A DNA stretch of 64,000 bases from Mucilaginibacter sp. (GTDB taxonomy: Bacteria > Bacteroidota > Bacteroidia > Sphingobacteriales > Sphingobacteriaceae): the NCBI GenBank assembly GCA_030445275.1, contig JAUCSE010000034.1, forward strand, positions 1 through 64,000, in the 5' to 3' direction. Both the position numbers and the translations under genes were made by a program. Shown here in pieces: positions 44,033 to 52,766 of the stretch; the first letter of the stretch is position 1, and each line of letters opens with the position of its first letter. The notes below the pieces were generated by a model, which was not told the DNA's origin, did not search any database, and worked only from the letters and a program-made list of their open reading frames with translations.

Positions 44033-44932
44033 CTATTTTACTGATTCGTCATATGCCGCTTTAGCTATGCGGGCAATAACAGATTCGCGGGTAGTTTGAT
44101 CAACGGGGGTATCCGATACAAAAATGGCCACAGCCAAATGTTTCCCATTGGGTAAGGTAATTATACCAATGTCGTTAGTAGCGGCGGTAATTCCTTGTTC
44201 GTTGGTGCCAGAACGACCGGTTTTATGATATACCACCGTACCTGTAGATAGCAGACCTTTGATCTGTTTTGGTCCGGTTGAGGTTTCCTGCATGATCTTC
44301 CACAGGTAAGCGTGGTTTGCGGGCGAAAGAAAGCTGGGTTTAAAAGCAAGATCCAACAAATGGGTTAGATCGTTAACTTCGGCCCAGTTGGTGTATTGTA
44401 CCTCCCAGGCCTGTGCCATCTGGAACTCAGTGGCCTTAAAGGCGATGTTTTGTATGCCGATACTATGGATGTAGGTATCTACTTTATTAATACCACCAAG
44501 GGTTTTTAACAGTACATCACAAGCCACATTATCACTCAAGGATACCATGTAACTTAACAACTCCCTAATGGTGATATCAAAATTACCCGCCGGATGTTTA
44601 TCTCTCAGCGGACTATAAGTATCATAATAATCACTTTTATCAATATGGATCAGTTGATCTAATTTGAAATGACCTTTATCAATTTCATGCAAAACAGTAA
44701 TAGCTATCGAAAACTTCATTACACTCTGCATAGGCAGATGTGCATGGCCGTTATATGACAAGGTATCGCGGGTATCCAGGTTTAATATCGAAACACCAAC
44801 AGTACCTTTGCCTTCTTTAGCTATCTCTATGATCCTGCTTCTTAAATCGTTTGTTTGGGCATTAGCAACAATACCAAAACCGCAAACACAAAAAAACGAA
44901 AAGTAAAAATTCCTAAGCGTATTCAACCTCAT
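44033..44932 (-). CDS. Class A beta-lactamase, subclass A2 type
   Basis: A 299-residue serine beta-lactamase with a signal peptide (residues 1-25, GIVANAQ). The active-site motifs are S70-V-M-K73, the SDN loop S133-D-N135, a Glu in the TEFQM omega-loop position (E169) and K237-T-G239. The segment YSPLRDKHP and the omega-loop spacing are those of the Bacteroidota CfxA/CepA/PER-like group. It may act on cephalosporins, but spectrum cannot be deduced. It begins 2 bases after the hisIE stop on the same strand, so it is probably transcribed with the histidine operon. Confidence 0.88.
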   Translation of the reverse strand: MRLNTLRNFYFSFFCVCGFGIVANAQTNDLRSRIIEIAKEGKGTVGVSILNLDTRDTLSYNGHAHLPMQSVMKFSIAITVLHEIDKGHFKLDQLIHIDKSDYYDTYSPLRDKHPAGNFDITIRELLSYMVSLSDNVACDVLLKTLGGINKVDTYIHSIGIQNIAFKATEFQMAQAWEVQYTNWAEVNDLTHLLDLAFKPSFLSPANHAYLWKIMQETSTGPKQIKGLLSTGTVVYHKTGRSGTNEQGITAATNDIGIITLPNGKHLAVAIFVSDTPVDQTTRESVIARIAKAAYDESVK

Positions 44933-44934
44933 GA

Positions 44935-45522
44935 CTATTTATGCCTGTTCTCTAAATTTTTAGCTATGGTTTCCAAGGTCAAACCTTTTTCGCGCAGCAG
45001 TACTAACAGGTGAAAAATCAGATCTGATGATTCATTGATCAGGTCGATTTCTGTTTCGGCCAAGGCCGCTATAACGGTTTCTACACCTTCTTCGCCTACC
45101 TTTTGAGCTATTTTGTTCAGGCCTTTATTGCGTAGTTTGTTTACGTACGATCCTTCAACCGGATTGGCATATCTATCGGCAATGATGTTTTCCAGCTCCA
45201 ATATAAAGTTCTGATTGTACTCGGTTTTAAAACAGCTGCGCGAGCCGGTGTGGCAGGTTGGGCCATCAGCCTTAACTTTGATCAGTAGGGTATCGTTATC
45301 GCAATCAATGCTGATGTTTTTTACATGCAGAAAGTTGCTGCTGGTTTCGCCTTTGGTCCACAGGCGGTTTTTAGACCGGGAGTAAAAAGTTACAATGTTT
45401 TCCTGTACGGTTTTATCGTAAGCTTCCTGGTTCATATAACCCAGCATCAGCACTTCAAGCGTTTGCTCATCCTGAATAATTACCGGTACCAGTCCGTCGG
45501 TTTTATTGAAATCTATATTCAT
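44935..45522 (-). CDS. hisIE: Bifunctional phosphoribosyl-AMP cyclohydrolase / phosphoribosyl-ATP pyrophosphatase
   Basis: A 195-residue fusion doing steps 2 and 3 of histidine synthesis: HisI domain (residues 1-105, [31 protein letters not shown] zinc ligands) and HisE domain (about 110-195, [13 protein letters not shown]). Both active sites look intact. It is the last his gene; the beta-lactamase gene follows after 2 bases. Confidence 0.94.
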   Translation of the reverse strand: MNIDFNKTDGLVPVIIQDEQTLEVLMLGYMNQEAYDKTVQENIVTFYSRSKNRLWTKGETSSNFLHVKNISIDCDNDTLLIKVKADGPTCHTGSRSCFKTEYNQNFILELENIIADRYANPVEGSYVNKLRNKGLNKIAQKVGEEGVETVIAALAETEIDLINESSDLIFHLLVLLREKGLTLETIAKNLENRHK

Positions 45523-45573
45523 ATCTGTTGCCCGTTGCCAGGTTTGTGGTTCGTGTTATTATTAAAGAGTTAG

Positions 45574-45668
45574 GTCATGCTGAACTTGTTTCAGCATCCC
45601 ATTGGCAAGGTTTTACATTTGATGTTGTTGCCTTTGCACGTAGGATCCCGAAATAAATTCGGGATGAC
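45574..45668. repeat. GTCAT...ATGAC element between hisF and hisIE
   Basis: GTCATGCTGAACTTGTTTCA starts the element and CCCGAAATAAATTCGGGATG then AC ends it, about 95 bp. Each end is also a small hairpin (CTGAAACAAGTTCAG; CCCGAATTTATTTCGGG as read on the minus strand). It lies in the gap of the his operon between hisF and hisIE. Confidence 0.78.
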
Positions 45669-45695
45669 TTCATTAGGGTTCAACCCGCCACAGAA

Positions 45696-46451
45696 TTAAA
45701 TCCTTACCTCAATATTATTACTTTTCAATACAGCTTTCAAATCAGGAATCAATATTTCACCATAGTGAAATACCGAAGCCGCCAGGGCTGCATCAACGTT
45801 TGTTTTTTCAAATACATCTACAAAATGCTGCACTGCACCTGCACCACCTGAGGCAATTACAGGGATGTGCACGGCATCGTTTACTATTTTTAATAAGCCG
45901 TTATCAAATCCGTTCTTGGTACCGTCATGATCCATGGAGGTAAGAAGGATCTCACCTGCACCACGACTTTCGGCCTCTAATATCCACTCCAGCGTTTCGC
46001 GCTCTGTTGGTAAGCGACCGCCATTTAGATGTACAATGTTTTTATCGCCAATACTACGGGTATCAACCGCGATTACCACAAACTGAGCACCAAACGCTTT
46101 GGCCAGTTCATCAATCAGGGCGGGGTTACGTACCGCGGCCGAATTGATAGAAATTTTATCGGCACCGGCATTTAACAGCGCATCGGCATCGGCAATTTCG
46201 TTGATGCCACCACCTATGGTAAATGGTATATTGATTTGCCTGGCTACCGATTTTACCAGTTCAACCATGGTTTTGCGGCGCTCAACAGTGGCTGTAATAT
46301 CAAGGAAAACCAGTTCGTCGGCACCCTGGCGCGAGTAGTTCCAAGCGAGCTCAACCGGATCTCCGGCATCGCGCAGGTCAACAAAGTTCACACCTTTTAC
46401 CGTGCGCCCGTCTTTAACGTCTAAACAAGGGATAATTCTTTTAGCAAGCAT
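45696..46451 (-). CDS. hisF: Imidazole glycerol phosphate synthase cyclase subunit
   Basis: A 251-residue (beta/alpha)8 subunit making imidazole glycerol phosphate with HisH. The start [20 protein letters not shown] is the family start; the open frame runs upstream into the GTCAT element and is rejected. Catalytic D11 is in IPCLDVK and the second Asp in [13 protein letters not shown]. Fits after hisA in the operon. Confidence 0.95.
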   Translation of the reverse strand: MLAKRIIPCLDVKDGRTVKGVNFVDLRDAGDPVELAWNYSRQGADELVFLDITATVERRKTMVELVKSVARQINIPFTIGGGINEIADADALLNAGADKISINSAAVRNPALIDELAKAFGAQFVVIAVDTRSIGDKNIVHLNGGRLPTERETLEWILEAESRGAGEILLTSMDHDGTKNGFDNGLLKIVNDAVHIPVIASGGAGAVQHFVDVFEKTNVDAALAASVFHYGEILIPDLKAVLKSNNIEVRI

Positions 46452-46466
46452 GGATTTTATGAGAGC

Positions 46467-46549
46467 GTCATTGCGAGCGTAGCGTGGCAATCCCCGATTT
46501 ACAGAGTGGCTCTGTATAGCATAGAGATTGCTTCGTTCCTCGCAATGAC
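46467..46549. repeat. GTCAT...ATGAC element between hisA and hisF
   Basis: GTCATTGCGAGCGTAGCGTG at the left and TTCGTTCCTCGCAATGAC at the right, with inner GGCAATC/GATTGC arms. Length about 83 bp. It begins 15 bases upstream of the hisF start codon on the transcribed strand. Confidence 0.82.
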
Positions 46550-46555
46550 GTGTTT

Positions 46556-47305
46556 TTATATCGAGATTAGGGATTCCAGATTCCAGTTCTTTACGTCTTC
46601 AATAGATATATGACCTTCGTATATGGCTTTACCCACTACACATGATTCTACCTTTAAACGGCTTAGCTGTTCAATATCCTTCATGGAACTTACACCGCCC
46701 GATGCAATCAACTTGATAAAAGGCGAATGATCAAGCAGTTTTTCATAAAGCTCAATACCTGCGCCACCCAATTTGCCATCTTTGTTAATATCGGTACACA
46801 GAAAGCGGAAAAAGCCTAATGCCAAACATTTATCAACGTAATCCATCAGTTTAATGGGTGAGCTTTCCATCCAACCAGAATATTTGATCACCTCGTCTAA
46901 CACATCAATGGCAATAACCACCTGGTCTGAACATTTATCGCGACCGCAAATAGAGGAACCGAGCTCCGGCAAAAAGTTAGGATTAGTAAGCGCCTGTGTG
47001 CCCACAATAACGCGGTGAACGCCGGCATCAATCAGTTCCTTTACTTTATCAATGCTGCGGATACCGCCGCCGTATTGCACTTTCATGTCGGTTTTACGGA
47101 TCACATCAAACAGGTATTGCTGATTGCTGAAATCGTTTTTAGCGCCGTTAAGGTCTATGATATGTATAAAGTTGGTACCATTGCTTTGGTAGCGTTCAAT
47201 CATTTCTTCCAATGTAACATCATATTCTGTTACCTGACCATAATCGCCCTCACGCAAACGCACCACCTTTTTGTTCAATATGTCAATAGCAGGGATAATA
47301 TACAT
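46556..47305 (-). CDS. hisA: ProFAR isomerase HisA
   Basis: A 249-residue (beta/alpha)8 isomerase of step 4. The start [20 protein letters not shown] with the catalytic D9, the second Asp in [14 protein letters not shown], and [10 protein letters not shown] are as expected. Starts 5 bases after the hisH stop. Confidence 0.95.
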   Translation of the reverse strand: MYIIPAIDILNKKVVRLREGDYGQVTEYDVTLEEMIERYQSNGTNFIHIIDLNGAKNDFSNQQYLFDVIRKTDMKVQYGGGIRSIDKVKELIDAGVHRVIVGTQALTNPNFLPELGSSICGRDKCSDQVVIAIDVLDEVIKYSGWMESSPIKLMDYVDKCLALGFFRFLCTDINKDGKLGGAGIELYEKLLDHSPFIKLIASGGVSSMKDIEQLSRLKVESCVVGKAIYEGHISIEDVKNWNLESLISI

Positions 47306-47310
47306 GTCTT

Positions 47311-47901
47311 TTATAATTTTGAGAAGTTAGTTAACAATGTTTCGCCATACACGCCTGATTTTTCAGGGTGAAATTGTACGCCATAGAAGTTGTCATGCCA
47401 AATTGATGCCGAAAATTCGTTGCTATAAGTAGCCGACAATAAAGTATATGCTTTATCATACTCAATAAAGTATGAATGTACAAAGTAAAAATGTGATCCG
47501 GACGGTATATTTTGAAATAATGGATTCTCCTTTTCAGGAAAAACCTGGTTCCACCCGGTGTGCGGGACTTTATAAGTGCTGCTATCCTTAAATTTCAGGG
47601 TTTTAATTGGAAATATCCCCAACAGATTTGAATCGCCCTCTTCAGAATAAGAGGTAAGCAGCTGCATTCCCACACAAATACCCAGTGTGGGTTTGTTAAG
47701 CGCCTTAATAGTTGGCACCAGTCCGGTTTGTTCCAGCTTATGCATAGCGGCCCCCGCATGCCCTACACCCGGAATAATATAGCGGTCGAATTTTTCAAAA
47801 TCCTCCTTAGTATTGATCATACCATAAGGAATCCCCAACCGCTCCAAAGCCGCTGTGAGCGAAAAAATATTACCTGCGCCGTATCTTATAATACCTGTCA
47901 T
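47311..47901 (-). CDS. hisH: Imidazole glycerol phosphate synthase glutaminase subunit
   Basis: A 196-residue class I glutamine amidotransferase feeding ammonia to HisF. The nucleophile Cys is in GICVGMQLL (near residue 77) and the His/Glu pair in VQFHPEKSG. Normal length. A perfect-arm inverted repeat separates it from hisB. Confidence 0.95.
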   Translation of the reverse strand: MTGIIRYGAGNIFSLTAALERLGIPYGMINTKEDFEKFDRYIIPGVGHAGAAMHKLEQTGLVPTIKALNKPTLGICVGMQLLTSYSEEGDSNLLGIFPIKTLKFKDSSTYKVPHTGWNQVFPEKENPLFQNIPSGSHFYFVHSYFIEYDKAYTLLSATYSNEFSASIWHDNFYGVQFHPEKSGVYGETLLTNFSKL

Positions 47902-47911
47902 ATCTTTTATT

Positions 47912-48007
47912 TAGTATCAAGTAGTTAATATCAAGTATCAAGATTTATTGTGACTGTAAATTATGCTTTTAAAAGTCATGATACTTGATATTAACTACTT
48001 GATACTA
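47912..48007. repeat. Word-built inverted repeat between hisB and hisH
   Basis: Perfect 29-bp arms (47912-47940 and 47979-48007; left begins TAGTATCAAGTAGTTAATAT) with a 38-base loop. The arm repeats TATCAAGTA. In the his mRNA this is a strong hairpin right after the hisB stop. Relative at 12043-12126. Confidence 0.92.
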
Positions 48008-48010
48008 TTG

Positions 48011-49153
48011 TTACAATACCCCTTTAGTACTTGGTAAAACCATCTTATCTACATCACGTTTTACCGCCATTTTTATTGCCTTGGCAAAGGCTTTAAATAT
48101 AGCTTCAATTTTGTGATGTTCGTTTTGTCCTTCGGCTTTGATGTTTAAATTACATTTTGCCGCGTCAGAGAATGATTTAAAGAAATGGTAAAACATCTCT
48201 GTTGGCATTTCGCCTATCTTTTCCCGGTTAAATTCGGCATCCCAAACTATCCAGTTGCGGCCGCCAAAATCAATAGCAGCTTGTGCCAGGCAATCATCCA
48301 TAGGCAGGCAAAAACCATAGCGTTCAATTCCTTTTTTATTACCTAAAGCTGTAGCAAAAACCTCGCCTAAAGCAATTCCGGTGTCCTCAATGGTATGGTG
48401 CTCATCAATATGCAGGTCGCCATTGGCAATGATTTCCAGATCGATACTGCCGTGACGGGCAATCTGGTCAAGCATATGGTCAAAAAAATGCAGACCGGTT
48501 GATACTTTGGCCTCGCCTGTGCCATCCAGGTTTATTTTGATGTAGATGTCGGTTTCCTTGGTGCTACGACGGTGTTCAACAACGCGTTCGCCCAGTTTCA
48601 GAAATTCGTATATTTTTTGCCAGTCGGTAGTTTCCAGGGCGATGGTATCGCCAATATGGTCAGCTTCGGTAAATTCAGCGCCACCTAATCCCGATTCATT
48701 ATTGATCCAGATAGCTTTAGCGCCTAAATTACGGGCTAATAGTACATCATTTTTACGATCGCCGATGGTAAACGAACCCTTCAGATCATACTTTTCTGCA
48801 TCAAAATACTGCGTAAGCAACGCGGTGCCCGGTTTGCGGGTTGGCGCTTTTTCGGCAGGAAAGGTGCGGTCGATCACGATATTGCTGAACTTTACACCCT
48901 CGGCCTCAAAAGTTTTCAGGATAAAGTTGTGCACCGGCCAAAAGGTATCTTCAGGATATGAAGCCGTACCCAAACCATCCTGGTTGGTGATCATCACCAG
49001 TTCAAAATCAAGCTCTTTGGCTATTTTGGGCAGATAGGTTAATGCGCCTGGATAAAATTCCAGTTTTTCAAAGGAATCTATCTGCTCATCGGCAGGTTCT
49101 TTGATCATGGTGCCGTCGCGGTCAACAAACAATATTTTCTGTAAATTGCTCAT
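48011..49153 (-). CDS. hisB: Bifunctional histidinol-phosphatase / imidazoleglycerol-phosphate dehydratase
   Basis: A 380-residue fusion: HAD-type histidinol-phosphatase (residues 1-165, FVDRDGTMI catalytic Asp; ITNQDGLGT) and the dehydratase (about 195-380, [27 protein letters not shown] metal ligands). It performs steps 6 and 8. The start overlaps the hisC stop by 4 bases (ATGA), implying coupled translation. Confidence 0.95.
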   Translation of the reverse strand: MSNLQKILFVDRDGTMIKEPADEQIDSFEKLEFYPGALTYLPKIAKELDFELVMITNQDGLGTASYPEDTFWPVHNFILKTFEAEGVKFSNIVIDRTFPAEKAPTRKPGTALLTQYFDAEKYDLKGSFTIGDRKNDVLLARNLGAKAIWINNESGLGGAEFTEADHIGDTIALETTDWQKIYEFLKLGERVVEHRRSTKETDIYIKINLDGTGEAKVSTGLHFFDHMLDQIARHGSIDLEIIANGDLHIDEHHTIEDTGIALGEVFATALGNKKGIERYGFCLPMDDCLAQAAIDFGGRNWIVWDAEFNREKIGEMPTEMFYHFFKSFSDAAKCNLNIKAEGQNEHHKIEAIFKAFAKAIKMAVKRDVDKMVLPSTKGVL

Positions 49154-50196
49154 TTAAAATTCTGTAAAGTTTGCAGTAATAGGGTATTTTCATCAGGTGT
49201 ACCTACGGTAATGCGCAGGCAGCCTTCGCATAGTTCAACTTTGGAGCGGTTGCGTATAATGATGCCTTTATCCACCAAGAAATTATAAATGCCATTGGCA
49301 TCCGTTGTTTTTACCAATATAAAGTTAGCATCAGACGGGTAGATATCCAGCACAAAACCAAAGTTTTTTAGTTCAAGCACCAATCTGTCGCGCTGTAGTA
49401 AAGTTTCTTTGATCCAGCTGTTCACCTTGTCAATGTTTGACAATGCTTCCAAAGCCAGCTGCTGCGAGGCCTCGTTTACGTTATAAGGTGGTTTCACCTT
49501 GTTCATCACCTCGATGATCTCTTCGCTGGCAAAAGCCATTCCTACGCGTAAACCAGCAAGTCCCCATGCTTTAGAGAGTGTTTGTAACACCACCAGGTTG
49601 GCATATTCCGTAAGTTCCTGTATAAAAGTTTTTTGGCGACTGAAATTAATATAAGCTTCATCAACTATCACGAGGCCGTTAAAGTTGGCCAGCAGAGTTT
49701 CCACATCCTCGCGGTTAATAGAATTACCGGTAGGGTTATTGGGCGAACAGATAAAGATCAGTTTGGTATGCTCATCAATAGCTTCGGCTATGCCCTCCAG
49801 GTTAAGCTGATAATCGGCCGTCAATAAAACCTTACGGGCTTCTACATCATTGATATTGGCCGATACCTGGTACATGCCATAGGTAGGGGGCGCAATAATC
49901 ACATTATCAACACCCGGGTTGCAAAAACTGCGGAAAAGGATATCGATAGCCTCATCGCTGCCATTACCTATAAATATGTTACGGGGTGGTAAGCCTTTAA
50001 TTTCGGTCAGGCGTTTTTTAACCTGGTACTGTAAAGGATCAGGATAACGGTTAAACTGTTGCGCCAATGGCGAGCCATAGGCATTTTCATTGGCATCCAG
50101 GAAAACACTCGCCTCGCCCTGGTACTCATCACGTGCGGAAGAGTAGGGGGTTAGGTTTTTGATGTTTTCTCTTAAAATATTGTTGATATTAAACAT
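49150..50196 (-). CDS. hisC: Histidinol-phosphate aminotransferase
   Basis: About 348 residues from the ATG at 50196; an in-frame ATG at 50208 would add four residues and touches the GTCAT repeat, so the start is slightly uncertain. PLP enzyme of step 7: [12 protein letters not shown] start, CSPNNPTGN, the PLP lysine in [13 protein letters not shown]. Overlaps hisB by 4 bases. Confidence 0.94.
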   Translation of the reverse strand: MFNINNILRENIKNLTPYSSARDEYQGEASVFLDANENAYGSPLAQQFNRYPDPLQYQVKKRLTEIKGLPPRNIFIGNGSDEAIDILFRSFCNPGVDNVIIAPPTYGMYQVSANINDVEARKVLLTADYQLNLEGIAEAIDEHTKLIFICSPNNPTGNSINREDVETLLANFNGLVIVDEAYINFSRQKTFIQELTEYANLVVLQTLSKAWGLAGLRVGMAFASEEIIEVMNKVKPPYNVNEASQQLALEALSNIDKVNSWIKETLLQRDRLVLELKNFGFVLDIYPSDANFILVKTTDANGIYNFLVDKGIIIRNRSKVELCEGCLRITVGTPDENTLLLQTLQNFK

Positions 50197-50211
50197 TGTC
50201 TTATTCATTAT

Positions 50212-50299
50212 GTCATTGCGAGCGTAGCGTGGTAATCGCGGACTTTACATGCGTACTTGCATTGTTCGCGATTGCTTCGTCGTTCCTCCTCGCAATGAC
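50212..50299. repeat. GTCAT...ATGAC element between hisD and hisC
   Basis: GTCATTGCGAGCGTAGCGTG left and CGTTCCTCCTCGCAATGAC right, with inner arms TAATCGCG / CGCGATT. Length about 88 bp. It lies just upstream of the hisC start on the transcribed strand. Confidence 0.82.
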
Positions 50300-50337
50300 A
50301 TATTGTTAGAGGAACGTGTTTTACTATTTATTGTCTT

Positions 50338-51624
50338 TTAATTATTATTCCTTACTGTTACCGCATTAGCATGCGCATGTAAGCCCTCCAATTCAGCCAG
50401 CGTTTGTACTGTTGGGCCGATGTTATTAATCCCCTCACGGGTAATGTGCTGGAACGTGATCTTTTTAACAAACGAATCAACCGATACTCCCGAATATGCC
50501 CTGGCATAGCTGCTGGTGGGCAAAGTATGGTTGGTACCTGATGCATAATCGCCGGCACTCTCTGGGGTTAAATTACCCAGGAAAACGGAACCTGCATTAA
50601 TGATGCTCCCGGTAATCTGTTGCCAGCTTTCAGTAGCCAGTATCAAATGCTCCGGCGCATATTGATTGTTAAACTGCATAGCCTCGCTTAAATTTGAGGT
50701 AACAATGATATATGAATTATCAATAGCCAGCTTCGCGATCTCGGCACGGGGCAATCTAGGCAGCTGTTTTTCAAGTTCAATAACTGTTTCCTCGGCGATC
50801 TTAACAGATGTACATACCAGTACCGATTGACTGTCAATACCATGCTCGGCCTGAGCCAGCAGATCGGCGGCTATAAAGGTCGGATTAGCGGTTTCATCAG
50901 CAATTACCAATACCTCTGATGGACCCGCGGGCATATCAATAGCCGTTGTAGTGGTTGATTGGATGATGGTTTTAGCCTTGGTTACAAATTGATTGCCGGG
51001 GCCAAATATCTTATCAACTTTAGTGATGCTCTCTGTACCATAAGCCATAGCAGCTATAGCCTGCGAACCACCGGCCAGGTATATTTTATCGATGCCTAGC
51101 AGTAAAGCGACATAAGCTATAACGGCATTTACTTTGCCATTTTTTTGCGGGGGCGAGCATACTACAATTTCGTGGCAGCCTGCAATGCGGGCTGGTATAC
51201 CCAGCATTAAAAAAGTGCTTGGCAAAACGGCCGTTCCGCCGGGGATGTACAGGCCTACTTTTTCAATAGGCCTTAACTCGCGCCAGCAGGTTACGCCTGG
51301 CATGGTTTCTACCTTATCCTCGGTTTTTAGCTGGGTTTGGTGGAATTTGTAAATATTGTTATAAGCAGTTTCCAACGCGGCCTTTTGATCAGAAGATACT
51401 GATGTTGCAAGTTCCTCCAGTTCAGCCTTGTCAAGATATAACTTGCTGAGTTCAACTTTGTCAAATTTGCTGGCATAATCGTACAAAGCACTGTCCCCAT
51501 TTCGTTGAACATGATCAATCACTTCCTCAACAATGGTCCGGATCTCATTAGCCGGGTCAACATTACGTTGAACCAGTTTTTGGATATCCGCTGTACTTAA
51601 ATCTGAATAGTTATATGTCTTCAT
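50338..51624 (-). CDS. hisD: Histidinol dehydrogenase
   Basis: A 428-residue NAD- and zinc-dependent enzyme of the last two steps (histidinol to histidine). Signatures: GLYIPGGTAVLPSTFLMLGI, the IDMPAGPSEVLVIAD region, and the zinc-binding AQAEHGIDSQ. Normal length. Second gene after hisG. Confidence 0.95.
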   Translation of the reverse strand: MKTYNYSDLSTADIQKLVQRNVDPANEIRTIVEEVIDHVQRNGDSALYDYASKFDKVELSKLYLDKAELEELATSVSSDQKAALETAYNNIYKFHQTQLKTEDKVETMPGVTCWRELRPIEKVGLYIPGGTAVLPSTFLMLGIPARIAGCHEIVVCSPPQKNGKVNAVIAYVALLLGIDKIYLAGGSQAIAAMAYGTESITKVDKIFGPGNQFVTKAKTIIQSTTTTAIDMPAGPSEVLVIADETANPTFIAADLLAQAEHGIDSQSVLVCTSVKIAEETVIELEKQLPRLPRAEIAKLAIDNSYIIVTSNLSEAMQFNNQYAPEHLILATESWQQITGSIINAGSVFLGNLTPESAGDYASGTNHTLPTSSYARAYSGVSVDSFVKKITFQHITREGINNIGPTVQTLAELEGLHAHANAVTVRNNN

Positions 51625-51625
51625 T

Positions 51626-51708
51626 TCAGTTTGCAGTTTTCAGTTGACAGTTTGCTTTGTTTACAGCTAAAAAAATGCTAACTGCAAACCGCCAACTGCA
51701 CACTAACT
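51626..51708. repeat. Word-built inverted repeat between hisG and hisD
   Basis: Left arm 51626-51655 (TCAGTTTGCAGTTTTCAGTT, then GACAGTTTGC) and right arm 51677-51708 (GCTAACTGCAAACCGCCAAC, then TGCACACTAACT) pair imperfectly. The word is CAGTTTGCAGTT. The right arm runs into the hisG stop codon. Confidence 0.82.
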
Positions 51709-52558
51709 AAAGTATTATCTTCTCTATCGGCATTACCACAATGCCCTGCGCGCCGGCTTGTTTAAGCTGACTTATCCTGTCCCAGAAATCACGCTCGGGG
51801 ATTACGGTGTGCACAGCAACCCAATCCGGCTCGGCCAGGTTTACTACTGACGGGCTTTTTACACCCGGTAATAGGGAGGTTACCGCATCAAGGTTACCTT
51901 TATGAACGTTAAGTACCACATACTTAGTTTCTTTGGCACGCAAAACAGATTGTATACGTTGTATCAATTCTTGTACAAGATCAGAGCTTTCTGAAGCTTT
52001 GCTGCCTATTAATACCGCCTCTGACGACATCACATCGGCAAATGGTTTCAGGCCGTTGCTTTTCAGCGTTCCACCTGTGGATACCAGATCGCAAATGGCA
52101 TCGCTTAAACCCAGGCCCGGCGAAATTTCAACAGAACCTGAAATGGTGCGGATGTCAGCCTGGATATTTTCTTGTTTTAAGAATTTACCCAGAATAACCG
52201 GGTAGGTGGTAGCTATGGCTTTTCCGTTCAGATCGGCCAGGTTTTGGATCGTATTATTGTTGGGTACGGCTATTTTCAGGGAGCATTTACCAAAACCCAG
52301 GCGTTGCAGGTAGCTTACCTCAACCTCGGTTTCCTGTATCACGTTTTCGCCTACAATACCCAGGTCGGCAATGCCATCCTGAACGTATTCGGGAATATCA
52401 TCATCGCGAAGAAAAAGGATCTCTAACGGGAAATTTGATACAGGAGATATCAGCGAGCTTTTGTAATTTTCAAAGTTTAAGCCGCAATTTTTTAATAATT
52501 CAACGGATTTTTCGTTGAGCCGACCCGATTTCTGGATCGCTATTTTAAGTGTTTTCAC
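51707..52558 (-). CDS. hisG: ATP phosphoribosyltransferase (long form)
   Basis: A 283-residue enzyme of the first, committed step. Length shows the long form with a C-terminal ACT-like regulatory domain (about 205-283) that binds histidine for feedback inhibition; the catalytic part has KIAIQKSGRLNEKS and SGSVEISPGLGLSDAICDLV. The start codon is GTG at 52558 because the in-frame codon before is preceded by a stop (TAA). First structural gene of the operon, 67 bases after the hisL stop. Confidence 0.94.
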   Translation of the reverse strand: MKTLKIAIQKSGRLNEKSVELLKNCGLNFENYKSSLISPVSNFPLEILFLRDDDIPEYVQDGIADLGIVGENVIQETEVEVSYLQRLGFGKCSLKIAVPNNNTIQNLADLNGKAIATTYPVILGKFLKQENIQADIRTISGSVEISPGLGLSDAICDLVSTGGTLKSNGLKPFADVMSSEAVLIGSKASESSDLVQELIQRIQSVLRAKETKYVVLNVHKGNLDAVTSLLPGVKSPSVVNLAEPDWVAVHTVIPERDFWDRISQLKQAGAQGIVVMPIEKIIL

Positions 52559-52625
52559 TGATTGTATTTAAGGTACTATAATAAAAATTATAAACGGGGG
52601 TTGTTATTTCGCGTAGAAACATACA

Positions 52626-52688
52626 TTATCTTATCACCACATGGTGGTGATGGTTCAAATGAAGATGATGTAGTTTTAAAGGTCCCAT
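52626..52688 (-). CDS. hisL: Histidine operon leader peptide, 7 His in 20 residues
   Basis: A 20-codon ORF from ATG 52688 to TAA 52626 encodes MGPLKLHHLHLNHHHHVVIR: His at positions 7, 8, 10, 13, 14, 15 and 16. It lies upstream of hisG and behind a consensus-like promoter. This is what a his-operon attenuation leader looks like (ribosome stalling at His codons when charged tRNA-His is scarce). The ATG is preceded by AT-rich sequence without a Shine-Dalgarno box, normal for Bacteroidota. The His codons form one arm of a hairpin (52632-52650). No standard terminator was found before hisG, so how stalling changes expression is unknown. Confidence 0.85.
   Translation of the reverse strand: MGPLKLHHLHLNHHHHVVIR
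52632..52650 (-). promoter_or_regulatory. Leader hairpin at the His codons
   Basis: On the minus strand ATCACCAC and GTGGTGAT are perfect 8-bp arms with loop CAT. The hairpin covers His codons 13-16 and the codons after them, so a ribosome stalled there would melt it. A weaker AT-only hairpin (TATAAT/ATTATA) lies downstream before hisG. Confidence 0.7.
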
Positions 52689-52719
52689 TTTTATATAGTA
52701 AAACTATAGATAAGCGCTG

Positions 52720-52748
52720 CAAATATAGATAGTTGTTTTTAAAAACAA
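52720..52748 (-). promoter_or_regulatory. Promoter of the histidine operon
   Basis: On the minus strand TTG (52746-52748), an 18-base spacer and TATATTTG (52720-52727) match the Bacteroidota promoter (TTG, then TAnnTTTG). Transcription would start near 52713, giving a leader of about 25 bases before the hisL ATG. Confidence 0.75.
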
Positions 52749-52766
52749 AATAATAAGTTCATTACC

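Noticed and set aside
46452..46490. Longer start for hisF
   Set aside because: The added residues lie in a GTCAT element; HisF starts [11 protein letters not shown].
52559..52631. Rho-independent terminator in the his leader
   Set aside because: The only downstream stem is AT-only (TATAAT/ATTATA) and has no T-run after it, so it does not meet the standard criteria.
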